Shown: positions 25,788 through 39,306 of the stretch, in pieces
Layout: every line of letters begins with the position of its first letter
Position numbering within the stretch: position 1 is the first letter of the stretch
Source: Hyperoplus lanceolatus
Lineage: Eukaryota; Chordata; Actinopteri; Uranoscopiformes; Ammodytidae
Direction of reading: 5' to 3'
DNA length: 64,000 bases
Assembly (NCBI GenBank): GCA_026929865.2
Contig: CM049403.1
Coordinates: 29,099,501 to 29,163,500 of the forward strand
The notes under the pieces: generated by a model
The model's input: only the letters and a program-made list of their open reading frames with translations
Database searches by the model: none
Told to the model about the DNA's origin: nothing
Position numbers and translations under genes: made by a program

Positions 25788-26087
25788 GTATGTGCAATAA
25801 CTTTTTCAAGTCAAGCAATATGGAAAAACATGTTCTACAGAGGCAGGGTTTTTACCATGTCCTTAACACCCTCTGAATCTCTCTCTACCAGCCTAGCATC
25901 TTGTATCACATCCTCTTGTCTATCCTCTGGCTCTGTCTGGCAGTATGTCCTCCGCTTTCTGATCCCAGTTCAGTTGGAGTAGTCTCTTTGATTGAATTGA
26001 TTTCCCTGGGAGGGAATCGATGGGCTGATCCCCGAGACCTGTGGTCGACAACTGATTAACTATGGACCTCCAATGACGCCTCTGAAA

Positions 26088-26089
<2 letters not shown>

Positions 26090-26148
<59 letters not shown>

Positions 26149-26149
26149 C
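26090..26149 (+). repeat. (CA)n microsatellite
   Basis: CA repeat ending cgcacacac. Confidence 0.97.
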
Positions 26150-26573
26150 TCGGGCTGCTGAGGAGCGGTCTGTAATTACACATTTGAAAATGAATCTGGG
26201 CCTGTAGGGGATTCCGTAGAGAAAGCTCATTCTGATGAGTGGTGGTTGATGTATGAGAGAGTGCTCATGTCCGCACACAGTGTTCTGTACTGATGTCCAG
26301 TGCACACTTCATCAGTTGTAGTAGCTGTGCCGGCCTCATTTGAAGTATTAAAAGTTGCATTCAATCGCTAAATTACTAAATAGATGACAGTCATTTATTG
26401 GTAAGAACACGCCAACATCTAACTGCAGACTGCATGGAGGTGATTTGCTAGATTTATCATGTTCACACTTGCGACAGTTGTTGCACTATGCCAATTTATT
26501 TTCTCCTTTTTTTTCAGAGAAATTCTAATTTCCAATCTAATATTACATTTTTTGTTCGCACAGTTTAACTCTC

Positions 26574-26574
<1 letters not shown>

Positions 26575-26632
<58 letters not shown>
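26575..26632 (+). repeat. (GATA)n microsatellite
   Basis: About 14 copies of GATA. Confidence 0.97.
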
Positions 26633-26634
<2 letters not shown>

Positions 26635-28126
26635 TTTAACAATTTAAAATATACACCATGTGATTATGTTGGCTGTCCGTGTTCTTAATCCATGTAGAAT
26701 CCACACAAGCACTGATTCTCTGGAGTCTAGACATGACAAAGTCTGCATCTGCTTACTGTGAGTGGCATGGGCCAGATCCTGCCGTGTGACAATCAGTGCT
26801 GATTAGAGGAACTGCTCAGACAGACCGTCTCCTGCGTCATTTCAAAACTCCATCGTTATGTGTGCACACACTCCTTGGGCCATTCTGCTGCTTATCTGCA
26901 CTCCAGGGATTAGACCGAGCCCTTCTCGCCACCCATGTGTTTCTGTGTAGATAAAGGTTATTGAATTGCAACATCAGACGCTATAGGCAAAACCACACAG
27001 AGCCACACACTGGACCGATGTTTCCAAGTGAAGCTTCGAAATATTAGGACTGTTCTTAAGCGTGTTGTATGACTTGGGATGATAGTGTCTATTCATAACA
27101 TTATGTATCATCAAAGTAAGAAATCTAATCATTGCAAGCTTATTTTGTAATGCCCCCTGAGTCGTTTCCATACTCAGAGGCACGCTGACAAAAAGGCTTT
27201 CACAATGCAAACTCATTGTGAAACATTAAGGTGGGTTGAAAGATCAATACAAATGAGACTTTTTGATCTTTAGAAGTCAAGTACACATACAAGTAGAGGA
27301 GCATATTGAGACATATCTTACTATTCCATTTGAATCTGCTATTATAACTTGAAAGCGGTTCAATATCCATTCATTCAAAAAGATAAAAGGGACAAATGGG
27401 CTCTCTCAAAAATCCGTTTTTAATTTAATTGCCTGAACACAACACCTCCACCTTCTGAAAAAAAATATTCTTCTAATAATATAAAACATAGACACACGAG
27501 GGATCAAATATAGTGTGACAGCTTAATAAATGCTTATGCTTATGAATGTTTAGTACTGTTTTGCTGATCCCTTGAATACATAGTTCAACAAACTTATCCA
27601 AGATATAAGGACATTAAAAGTGCCATGATTTTCAAAACTTTGCTACTTTGGGTCTAATGAAAGCCATTCATCTATTCAGACACAAACTGTCTGGGCTCAG
27701 CCTTTCATCACAGCAGGACTTCTCTCCCACTTACTGTAACCTTGATTTATAGAGCTCATATCCAGCCGCTCAATTCACTCCTTTCATTTCGTTTTCACAA
27801 AGTAATCAAAGCTACTTCTCAGGAGTAAAAAATAACTACAGCGTAGATATTAAAGTGGATGAAAAGACAGCTTAGGGAAGGCTCCTGGTATAGCCCTAGA
27901 GTCAAACAGTTATTGCAACGTCTTTATTCGCAGTCCACCACTTTTGTTTATAAGCCAACTGTTGGTCCTTAGGTATCGGAGGATACAATATTTTTAAATG
28001 AATCAAGCACTGGCCCATGATATCAGTCTAAAACCACAGTAAAGCCATTTGTCCTGTAGAGACAACTAGACTTTACACATGTCCTCGTACCTTCCTCCTT
28101 CCCCTCCATCTCTCTCTCTCTGTCCC

Positions 28127-28157
28127 TGCTGTCATCAGTTCCACCTGCTCCTCTGTA
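28127..28157 (+). repeat. short repeat shared with 29468-29498
   Basis: The phrase tgctgtcatcagttccac, then c, tgctcct, c and tgta matches 29468-29498 with two differences. Both follow pyrimidine-rich sequence. Confidence 0.6.
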
Positions 28158-28390
28158 CTGAGGTGGGTTGTTTCCTTGTCTGTGTCTGCAGAGTATATAG
28201 GCAGGACCCCGTATTATAGCACGGGGGGGGGGGGCAAAGGGGTTGAGCTAGTTAATTATTTTGGAATATGAACGGGAAGGATCCAGTGAGTTGCATTGTT
28301 CAATTTCATGCTTGAGGCGGTGTCAGCACCAGGCGTAATTTCCCAGGTGGCTCGCCCTCTCTCTCTCCACCTCTCTCCACCTCTTCCCAC

Positions 28391-28400
<10 letters not shown>

Positions 28401-28440
<40 letters not shown>

Positions 28441-28458
28441 CTCTCTCTTTCTCTCAAT
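28401..28458 (+). repeat. (CT)n-rich tract
   Basis: CT repeat with tgtctc and attttc interruptions. Confidence 0.93.
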
Positions 28459-28582
28459 CTATCTCCATCTTCCCTTACCTGTGCAGCTCAGTCAATCAAG
28501 TAGAAAGGCAGTAACCCCGCCATCAAGAGACGCACCTAGTAATATAAACACATTCAAACTGACAAAAAAAATCAGTGACACA

Positions 28583-28586
<4 letters not shown>

Positions 28587-28654
<68 letters not shown>
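28587..28654 (+). repeat. (TG)n microsatellite
   Basis: Uninterrupted TG repeat. Confidence 0.97.
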
Positions 28655-28655
<1 letters not shown>

Positions 28656-28794
28656 CCATTTCAGAGGTCACTTTGATCTGCTACTTCAGAGTCAGAGTAG
28701 TCTAATTTGTCTGAAGTCTCTCGCTACGTGTTTCTTTTAATGGAACGCCTCTGTTGCCCTGAGCTGAATTTCACTCACTTGCTGCAATATCCAG

Positions 28795-28806
28795 CACACA
28801 CACACA

Positions 28807-28846
<40 letters not shown>
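28795..28846 (+). repeat. (CA)n microsatellite
   Basis: CA repeat with one CAGA, about 140 bp after the TG repeat at 28587-28654 and inverted to it. Confidence 0.97.
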
Positions 28847-28848
<2 letters not shown>

Positions 28849-29467
28849 CAGCGGCACGAACAAAAACACGTATCGACCTTCCTTTGTTTCGATCATTCAC
28901 TTTCCACTTTCTTTTTATCCATCAGATAGTTTGGTGAGTTTCAAACCGTCAAAATGATCACATGGCCCAACAGTTCCTCGGCCTGCAGTGCTCAACCCTT
29001 TAACTCTGTTTAAATGCAATCAGTAGGTCAATGTATAAGACAGACATATGTTTAGAATCAAGGTAATAGCCTTAAGGTTTTCTCTTTGAAAGTTAGTTCA
29101 GAGTGACTTCTTTTTTTGATTGGCTTGACCATTAGTCTGACTGCTTCATATTTTGTTTAATGGGGGTAATTAGATCGCAGTGCAGCTCACTCTGAATTTG
29201 AATTACAGACGTGTGTATATTAAGGCAATGATACCTTTTCATGTAATTTAGTATGCACACTAATACAAAAATGAACGTACATATTATTCAGCTGGTTCAT
29301 ACCCTGGGCTTAATGTAAGGGATAATGTATAGTGAACGGGTCGCTGTCGAGAAATAAAGACAGACAGCGTGAACAGGATCCCGACACGCAGATTGTGTAG
29401 AATTAATTACTTTAATCAACTAAAGTTATAAAATGGACTTTCACCTCCCTCCCCCTCTCTCCTTCCG

Positions 29468-29498
29468 TGCTGTCATCAGTTCCACGTGCTCCTATGTA
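29468..29498 (+). repeat. short repeat shared with 28127-28157
   Basis: This is the partner of the segment at 28127-28157, 29 of 31 bases identical by eye. Confidence 0.6.
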
Positions 29499-29665
29499 AG
29501 CTTGGTTTTTGTATTGCCTGTGCGAGCGTTCAGTCACCTGAATGCAAGTAACTATGTCAACATAGTTAGTTTTAAGCATTTGAACAAACAATGTGTGCTG
29601 TCATTTTTCTTTATGATAATGGTCTACAGGGGTGGTGTTCATGATTCTTCTTGTTAGTAGACGGA

Positions 29666-29667
<2 letters not shown>

Positions 29668-29738
<71 letters not shown>
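29668..29738 (+). repeat. (GT)n microsatellite
   Basis: Uninterrupted GT repeat. Confidence 0.97.
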
Positions 29739-29740
<2 letters not shown>

Positions 29741-30934
29741 TGTGTCTGATTGCTTTTTGAACATACTGAGACACTGAGTTTTAATGTCACCTTAGAAGTC
29801 GCCATAAAAAAGAAAAACTTTAAAGGTCATATCCCTCTCTCTCTGTCAGCCTCTCTCTCTCTCTCTCTCCTCATATTCCGCGCCCATCATCTTGGGCCCT
29901 GACTCGTTCATGTGCATTGTTCTGCTTATCTTGCTGTATCTCGTGGCATCTTATTAACCACCACTGTCTTTACCTTGATTTATGTCAGCAATAAGTTAAA
30001 GTGTATTGATCCCTTAAGGAAGATACAGAAGTAGCCAGCCAACCGCGGCACACAAAACGAGAAATACCTTAGACATCCAAAATCACAGTGCGTTTCAACT
30101 GCTGTACAATTCTACAATAACGACGCCCAGTAACCTAATGCTACGAATCCCCCCTGAGAAATAAGCAATTTATGAGAAACCTGTAAGTAGTCATTATCGA
30201 TATAACTCCCCTGGTTACACGCATGAAAAATCCCAGAGTTTCATTGGCACAGTATGTTTAATGAACCAGTTGGAGCAGGTACTCTAAATAGAGATTGTTT
30301 TACAGTATTGTAAGATGTGAAAACTATTAATGTAGTACCCTTGTTCCAGGGACATAAACATTTTTTTTTTCACAAAGACACAGCTTATAAGAGCCCCTAC
30401 TAGCTGAAATGTTAATTATTTACTGATCAAGGTCAAATTCTTTTGAACATTGATTTGACTAGCATGCTGTTGAATTAATGAGGTATTGGAGAAACCAAGA
30501 TCCAGCTTTATCTGTTAAATCTTTAATTGCTGACAGTCAGATAACATTTGGGCTCTTGTGTTGTGTTTGTGTGTGTATAGTTGAAACAGCTTTTTACAGC
30601 AAATGTGCCTCCTTGTTTACACTGTAGCTATGTGGCGATCAAACAAAAGAAAACCACCGACGCAGCAACAACTGCCATGTGATTTTTCTTTGGTCAATTC
30701 CATTTCTTCCGTTCAATTAGTGACCCCTTGCTCTCGGCTGGTTACCATTGATCGCTGGTCAATATGTTGTTGCTCTCGGAGGGTGACGTGCGGAGCTGGG
30801 AGCGGTCAGATGGGGATTGCTTTTTGCTAGTGTTTGTGGTCATAGGTGTAAAGACCTGTGCATAATAACAAATACAGTTTAATCATGTGTTGTTAGCGAT
30901 TATGGTTTTAGCCAAGATGGGCTGAAAAAAAAAT

Positions 30935-31300
30935 GCATGGGAAGGCTTTTTATTTGTAAAGCACAATTCATACACCGATGCAATTTAAAGGGCTTGATAG
31001 TGTAAAAACAAGAAGAGATGAATGTAAAGACAAACAGAAACCTAATACATTTAGCTACAATTAGAAAAAAATATATATATAAAATGTACAAAAATATGAA
31101 AACATACATAAGTAAGACATTTAAAAATATAAAATAGACATACAACAAAAAAGTTACATACATTACATATAAATATAGCTGTATAGGTTTTTTAAAAGGC
31201 CAGGTTGAACAGCAATGTTTTCAGACACTGATTGAAAAGACTGTAAAATGCTTAGCCAACATCATATATTCTCACAGCTTATTCCAGGAATGAGGGTTGT
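30935..31300 (-). repeat. possible degraded LINE/SINE-type interspersed repeat
   Basis: The pieces tttatttgtaaagcacaatt, catacaccgatgcaatttaa and cagcaatgttttcagacact follow the order of a common fish repeat that ends in a storage-type 'tttatttgta' tail. The middle is AT-rich and degraded. Identified from memory of the pattern only. Confidence 0.35.
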
Positions 31301-32274
31301 GAGAGCAAAACTATATCTTCGGCTCTTCATTTCAGTATTGTCTTCTCCTCAAATCCCTTGTAAGGAAGCCTTGAGCTATTACAGTGAATCACAGATGTGG
31401 TCTCCAAAAAGCAGACTCGGGATACAGAGCAGGCGTGATCTTTGTTAGGTCAAAAAGCTGGTTCACAGTTTGCGATGAGAAAAAAAAATGTGTTCGTCAA
31501 ATGGATCCACTACTGTTGGCTAAGGCAAGAAGACGGCATTAAAAAGGCAGCAGATGGTCATAAGAACAGGTGCAGTGTAAGAAGAGACAAATCAAAATTC
31601 AGGCAGAATAGGGAAGGGAGGAAGATGCAGCTATGGTGAACATATAAAACTTGCCAGTAAACTAAATTATGGTCCAACATTAACAGGTGCCGAGAGATAA
31701 ATAGCTGCTTTCCATACGGAATGGACTACAACACAAATTGCAGGCAACTTTTTTTACCAAACTATATCAAAGTTGGTGATGTTATTTTAACACCTCTAAA
31801 CTCAAATCATTTAATTTGATCGAAGCCATCATTAAATAACAATGAGTTTTGAAAGGGCTGTCTTCATAATATGAGTGATGTCTATTCAGAATTCCTTTAC
31901 AAGTCAAGCAAGCTCTCCAAAATGTGTCTGTCTGTTTCAATCTAAACATCCCAGTGTCTGAATCAACTGCTTCAGAGGAAATAAGAAGTTCGGCCCAAAC
32001 TCTCACCCCTGTTGTCGTCCACTTTTCTCCAGCATTCTCTCATTAGTTTGTGTTGTGGCAGTGTGGCCACCGGTGGGATGTTTTAATGCCCACGGTGTCG
32101 CCTACTAAACAACCTTTAAGAGGTTCCTGTTGGAAGAAAAGTGGCAATTTCCTATAAGAGCCTTACTGGTGTCGCGTTGTATTCCCGCCCCCCCATCCCC
32201 TCCAGACGGCACTGACAGACCCACAGTCTAGACCGGGCTAATGGTTCCACACTTAACAAGTCCCCAGTCCACTC

Positions 32275-32276
<2 letters not shown>

Positions 32277-32335
<59 letters not shown>
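32277..32335 (+). repeat. (AG)n microsatellite
   Basis: Uninterrupted AG repeat of about 59 bp. Confidence 0.97.
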
Positions 32336-32338
<3 letters not shown>

Positions 32339-33632
32339 CCACTGCAGTTTAACTTTGCAGCAGCGTCTGCCTAAGTCCTTTGGGGAAAAACAAATTGTAG
32401 CAGCCGAGAGTCACAAAAAGTGAAATATCGCAGAAAAATATTGTATATCCAACTTAGATGGAAAAAGTGGTACATCAGAATGAAGAAGATGTGATAAAGA
32501 TTGATGGAACACAAGACCTTCAAGGACCTGCTTCTGCATATTGTGTTTGCCAATGTCCCCGTAGTTTTTCCATAGCTACCGTTCATTCTTTCTCTTTTTC
32601 TTTTTTTTCTCTCCCGTGACTTTGATCCTTTCCCTGTGCCGTGTGCTCCCCACATCAGAGCTACATAATAGGAGATCAGTGTTCCAATGAAAGCCACTAA
32701 TCAACACTAACCTTAATTTAAAATGTAATCTGATATTAACCATATACGCCCTTTCAGCAAATTGGATTTCACATCTGAAGGACAAGAGGGGGATGTTGGC
32801 GCTATGGCAACATCCAAGGCAAGATGTATGGAGTTGTTGGCCTTGGATTCCCAAGTAAAAACATTCTCATCATTTACCTCTATCTTCAAGTGTTCAACCA
32901 ACTGAGTCAAAAGGTCCAAATAAAAATGTGTGAAAGGTACACTGCTATTGCATCCATTGTCTTTGAAGTTTAAACAGAAGCTACAGTGGCCTTCAAGGAC
33001 AAGAAGCTAATTACTAAAGATGGCCACCACTGCCTCAAGTCCTTAATTAACAAGTGATGAGGAGAAGATGTATTTAACTATTTATTCTATTCTAGTACTT
33101 TTTCTTCATCTTTGAACAAGTGCATTCACCCATGACTATACAAATGCATATGATCATCAAGATTGTCCATTCTGTGCTACTGTCAAAACATGACTGTGCA
33201 ATATGACAGACTCCAAGTAGAGTGGCCCGCTCCTATGTAAATATAAAAGGCTCATTCTAAGATACTTAAATAAACACTTTCATGTTCAAGTGATTATACA
33301 CTCATTAAAATATACTTATGTATATCATATTCGCTTTCTACCAAATTGTTCTGAAACAATGCCAGTATATTCTACACATTGTGCCTTTAAAATATTGACA
33401 TTTTGATGATGCCCGTTTCATGTACCATCTATCTTCCAGTGCAACTAAGAACATTCACTCAACAAAAATGGAGTTACTGAACTTACGCTGTTTGCCATAT
33501 TCTTTAACATTTTAAACATTGTATCAACCGCTGTCTCTTGTCAGTCCACTCTTGTTCCAGAGGCCATCCTCTTTCCCCATGGCCATTAAGCATCACACTC
33601 TAGTTCTCAGTATGCAGTGTGAGCATATGCAA

Positions 33633-33885
33633 AATCACACACACACATGCGTTCACACATGTATAATGTACCAATGCTTTACAAACAACCATACGCACAC
33701 ACTCGGTCATGCATACGCAAATATATGGAACCCTCTTTACGCTAACAGTACATACACATGCCAACACATACCCACTTTCACTCATGCATACACTAATTAG
33801 GCCTAGTGTACAGGAGATGATTACACACACACACACACAAACAACACACACACACACACACACACACACATACGTACACATGCTG

Positions 33886-33926
<41 letters not shown>
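33633..33926 (+). repeat. cluster of short CA tracts
   Basis: CA tracts at 33823-33838, 33844-33869 and 33891-33926, with scattered CACACA and CATA before them. Confidence 0.9.
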
Positions 33927-33931
<5 letters not shown>

Positions 33932-34431
33932 GATTTGTTGAGGCTGGGTTGGGCTGCATCTTATTGATTTTGATTATCAATAAAGCTGCAGAATTTTGTG
34001 TAATTAATATTTTAGTCGCTGAAATGTCAGCAAATAATGAAAAAGGTACCATTACAACCCTATGGAGTCCAACGGGGCATTTAAGTGGACTATTTTGTTC
34101 ACTCAAAAAGCCCATCACCCAAAGAGTTTAAGTTTAGAACAATATGAACAAGTTCAGCAAAAAAATCCTCTCAGCAGAGAAGCTCAAACCAATATTTGGC
34201 TTTATGACATGAAAAACAAGATTAATCAGCTATACAATGTGTTTCTGATGATTGACTAAGTGTTTAATCAACACATCATTACAGCTCTAATGTGAATATA
34301 AAACTTCTATTGCCTGACCAGAAGTTAAGCTAGAATGAAATATACAGTTAATGGCAAGGAAAATAAAAATTAACCGAAGGAAACTGCTTTTTTTCAACTG
34401 ACCGTTGTAACCCTGGGGAGGTACATATATG

Positions 34432-34435
<4 letters not shown>

Positions 34436-34518
<83 letters not shown>
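34436..34518 (+). repeat. (CA)n microsatellite
   Basis: Uninterrupted CA repeat. Confidence 0.97.
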
Positions 34519-34523
<5 letters not shown>

Positions 34524-35429
34524 AACCACCATAACCTTTAATAAGACAACTGCTTGGGACGAGGTTACACAGTGTCACCGTGATGAAACGGCCGACTAAA
34601 GCCGATAAAACCATTAGACTTCCAAAGTCCTTACAAGCCAAATAATTGGCTGATCCTTACATCAGCGTTCCTGTATGAATCATTGATGCATATACGTGCT
34701 CTCTGTGAGCTTCAGGCTCCCCTGGCTCCCGTCCTTTGTCTTTTCCAGTCTCTTCTCTCTTTCCTTTTATTAAGGTTACAAATCTATAGAAGAAATAGGA
34801 AAGAAAAAAAGCATTTATTTCATACCTAATGCAGTGCAATTCCTGAAATAGATTAAGTATGCACCTCTCACCAGCCTTCCACTTATTTGAATGAAGTTGC
34901 AGACACCTAAATTAGAACAATATATTTATTACAGACTTTACTTCTCCAAATCTCTGCGTTGCTAAAATGCGATGTATCTAAGTGGATTATAGCGTAACTG
35001 AAGGGAGATTTGCAGCACATCATTTTGGTTTTATAGTGTATGTTTTTTGTTGTTGTTTTTTTGTGCATATTATGAAGGGATTTTAAAGAGAAGTGAGTAC
35101 ACCAAGTCTATTGTTGCTGCAGTTTTACAGGCCCTCAGGTCACAAACAGCCTCAATTTGATGTGATTTCAACCCAGTACCTCTGTGTATGTCTGTCTCCC
35201 TCTCCGAGTGTGTCTCCGCAGTATATCCCCTTAATTGGCTTGGTCCCAGCCAATCTCTGCATTGATGTGCTCCGTTCTGTGACCGATATGTGACCCCACA
35301 TCCGTACATATCACTCTATTTTATTGTTCCTGTAATGCCTTATTCTCTCTGTATTCATCTATTGTATATATTTTTTTCCATTTTTTATTCATTGTCCATA
35401 AATCCAGGTGCATTTATTTTTTTAGAATT

Positions 35430-35530
35430 CCTATTAACCTTTATTTAACCAGGAATATTCCCATTGGGATTTACAATATATTTTTCGATGGAGTCCTGGC
35501 CAAGACACTAGCATAAAAAACATAAAAGTT
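35430..35530 (-). repeat. possible interspersed repeat fragment
   Basis: The sequence contains cctttatttaaccaggaata, ttcccattgggatttacaat and ggagtcctggccaagacact, a series of phrases typical of a widespread fish repeat tail. Only a short fragment is recognisable. Confidence 0.45.
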
Positions 35531-36747
35531 AAAACATAAACAAACAAAAAACATCACATTTCATAAAGAAATACAAGAAACAACGAAACACAGTAGGACA
35601 AATCATGATAAAAAACAACAATTCCATTTTTAAGCAAGCCAGTGCCCAGCCATTGGCAGTTTGCGGTTAAATAGTCCTTTTTACCAAGGTAATTGAGGTT
35701 AGACATAAAACGGTGGGTTTGCGACCAACGTTAATGTTCGCGGCTTGACATACAGTATATTAAACGGTGTGAAGCTAAAAAGGGTGACATTTTATCTGGT
35801 CCCTATATAAGCAGAATGAGTCTCCACGGTGGCCCATGTACACGGCTGTGTGTATTGATTCTCTGAGTTGTCTTGGCCAGTGTCTTTACTGCAGAGTGGC
35901 CCAGTCATAAAAGTTTACTGTTCTCAAGCAGGCAATCACCCATTTATGATGCAACCTCATGGCTGGAAACTTGAGTTTAATTATCCTATTTCACAGATGA
36001 TCAGCTGTTATATGGACCCGCGTTTAGTTTGAGACTTAATTGATGATGTGCCGAAAAACACATGCAAAGAATACGTTAATTGTTCCCGTACTCACTTACT
36101 TCATACATAATCACACCCCTTATCATTGGTCATTTATGGTTCTCGAATATGGTTATGTTGTGTACTGCTATAAAGATAGTGTATATATTTCTCACAAGTT
36201 GATTGTAAATAAATGGGACAATACGTTTTTCGACATGGTACCTGCTAAAAAGGATTATGTATCTATATTTTTTTATGAAGCTATAACTGCCTTTGATTTG
36301 TTATGCCATTTTGATATGGAGCCATATGGAGATATGTGGAGCCAATTGATATTCAAAGCAGTGCAGAGTGTTTGGGCATTCATAATCCACAGATGTGATG
36401 AGAAGTATTTTTTTAGGGGTTTGCATAAAAATATGTTAGAACGTGGTGCTTCAATCAATCAGCGCTCTGCTGTCTGAGGGAACAGGGGAAATCAGTGTAT
36501 TTCTTTTTAACTATTTAAAATTCATGCTATTCAACTACAGTATAATCTTTAGTGCCGGTACAAGGAAAATCATCAGTAAACGTCCATTCCTCCCCATGCA
36601 ACATTCTGTATGCTGCATTATCACATACGCTTATTGGGGTGACCGTTGAAAAATGTATTCATATACTGATACCTTGACTTGAATACCGGTTCCTGAACAA
36701 CATTTTTCAAAACCAATTTTATGAAATCAATTTTAACAATATGGCGT

Positions 36748-36838
36748 TATAGCCTGGCTCCACCCGCCCGCCTACTTCCGGCCAAATTGTATTATTTTAT
36801 TTATGAAGTACGATGGTCTGGTAGCACCAGGCTAATGG
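36748..36838. repeat. short interspersed repeat with inverted ends
   Basis: The segment begins tagcctggctccaccc and ends gtagcaccaggcta, an imperfect inverted pair. The sequence between includes tacttccggcc. It resembles a short MITE fragment found often in fish introns. Assignment is tentative. Confidence 0.35.
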
Positions 36839-37730
36839 CGTTACACATGACGGTAAAAATTGTTATTTCACATTATGGTAGGCCTATGTTTTATTTTTCG
36901 GCTCTTTGGCATTTTTTACAAAATATCAATACATATTTTTTTACTAAGCTGCAATTGTAGTAACTGCCTTCAGATGACCACAAATGCCCTATCCACCTGA
37001 GTCACTGGATCTCCACAAAGCTCATCACCAGCACTTTTAGATCTTGGCACATCAGGCATGCTGCTTCCTTATTGGCTCACTGACATCGAACGACAAGACA
37101 TTGTTTCAATACTCGATCGGTATCGAGACATTTTGGGTCGGTTCCCAAAAAGTATTGAACTTGGATAGCCAGCCCTTGCCATGTGCCTTTGAGTTGTTGT
37201 GCTGTCTCACTGTAACAGATGGACAGTGTCTGAAAAACGACTTAAAATACCTTCAGGAGTTATACACACACCTACATTATAAATAAATTACCTACATCCC
37301 ATCTGATTCATTTACCTGGGAAGCTAGCTAGCTTTGATGCTATAGGCAAGCAGAGCAGACATGTTGCCACAGCACGATTCTCCGATCCCCTCCCTCCTTG
37401 TAAAGGGAAATTAAGAAGGTAGTTAATCAAAAGTTCATTAGCATACAGCGCCTTGCTCTGGCCCTATACCCTGCTTATAATAGACACTTAGGCAAAACCG
37501 TGTGAGGTGAATAACAACTATGTACTATTCTGGTTGTGGACTGAACCTTCCCTTGTGTGCCAAATTAGTTTTTTTGACCCGAGGACCAGCACAAACCTAT
37601 TTACAATCCTCTGCAGGGTTTACAAAAAAAACTGGGAGAAAAAAAGGAATAAGACTCATTTTGTAGCAAAGAGTTTCTTTCTCAAAAAAAAAAAAGTAAA
37701 AAGCCATCTGACTAAAAACTGACTTTATAT

Positions 37731-37795
37731 GTAGATATATATATATAGAGATATAGATATAGATATAGATATAGATATAGATATACATATATATG
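37731..37795 (+). repeat. (TATAGA)n microsatellite
   Basis: TATA-rich start, then about six copies of TATAGA, then TATACATATATA. Confidence 0.93.
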
Positions 37796-38786
37796 CATAG
37801 GATCGTGAGGGTTGCTCAAAAATCAGGTTCAGTGAATCTGGTTTGGAACATGTAGCTATTGCACTCTGCCATATGCTCTAGAGTCTATCGTATCAAAAAC
37901 ACAACGGAGACAATTACTTTAGTGGGTTTCAATCTATTCAATACAGACACTGTACACATTAGAATTAACATAGCATTGCATTGTCTGTTGTTAATGATAT
38001 ATTGATGATCCATATGTGCCTTTAACAGTTGTAATATATGCCACATGTATGTTAGTGAAACCTGATTTTCAACATCTTTAGGAAGCCACATTTGGCACCA
38101 TTTAACCTAACTATACTGTTATTGCATAAAAAACATATTTTGTTTACCCTACCATTTTATACTCTGGTGTCACACTGAGAAAATAAGTCCAACATGCTGA
38201 CAAGAAAAAACACGGCTTACCCAGGAAGACTGGGATAAATAAATCTATGAGCTGGTTACAGAATGAATAAAACAGCACTGGGCTGAATCCATTCTGTTCA
38301 TATGTATTTCTCTATATCTCACAGAAATGAAAGTTGAAGGAAGAGGTATGACCGGGTCATCTGGCCAATCATGTTTTGTTTATCTCTTGTTATGCTTTAC
38401 CTTGATGTAACTTAGGTACATTTCCCTGACCGCACGCCCTTACTGTGAACTCGCTGTTCGGTAATACAATCCACCCACCTGAGAACTGCCATGTCTAACC
38501 TACCATCTCTTAATGCTTTGCCACCAAGCAGCTTCACTGGAGCATGGCTGGCATTGATTCCTTCAGATGTTACTTAGTAGCAAGGCCTTTGCAAGAGCAT
38601 AGTTAGCATGGCGGCTAACAGTCCCAGTGTTTGCATATGTGCCTCGGGAGTTTTGTTAGCGCATGAAATATTCAACAACAACAACAGAGTTGAAAGAATA
38701 CGAAATTCAGTTAAACGGCTAGGACTGGCAGCTGAGGAAGAAATGAATTGTAGTTGTGCATGTGTTGTGAGTGGGAACTTGCTTCT

Positions 38787-38860
38787 GGAACATAGAATAG
38801 AATAGAATAGAATCTTTATTGTCATTGTACAACACAATTGGATGCCGTCTTATCAGTGCA
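38787..38860 (-). repeat. LINE-type 3' tail with (AGAAT)n
   Basis: Repeats of AGAAT (about 38790-38814) lead directly into ctttattgtcattgtacaac, the usual end of a common fish non-LTR element in minus orientation. A longer degraded part may extend to about 38930. Confidence 0.5.
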
Positions 38861-39203
38861 AACATCAGAAAAGTACTCAACAGGTAAATACATATACTAA
38901 AATAAAAACATATACTGTAAAGTAGACTCTAAAAAACTGTTAAAAATATATCAAGAGACAGAATATCCTAAATAATGAAGTAGTATGATGGGATTGCATG
39001 TATGTTTATAGCATACAGTACATGTTTACAAAAATGCACCATCATTTTTGCACGTTTTATCTATATCCTTTTAAAAGATGCAACCCATCCATTATTTTGC
39101 AGAGTAGAGTTTCTTACTATATTGACCTTGGCCTGGAATATTATCGCAGTCTGCAATATGTCTGCAGGAATGTGTTTGTTGTGTTTGTGTGTGTGTGTTT
39201 GCA

Positions 39204-39306
<103 letters not shown>

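Noticed and set aside
26575-26632. CRISPR-like array
   Set aside because: It is a simple GATA microsatellite; the window is eukaryotic and has no spaced direct repeats of CRISPR type.
36040-36477. 145-codon plus-strand frame without low complexity
   Set aside because: It matches no family I know, has no flanking splice or promoter evidence, and a frame of this length is expected about once by chance in AT-rich DNA of this size.
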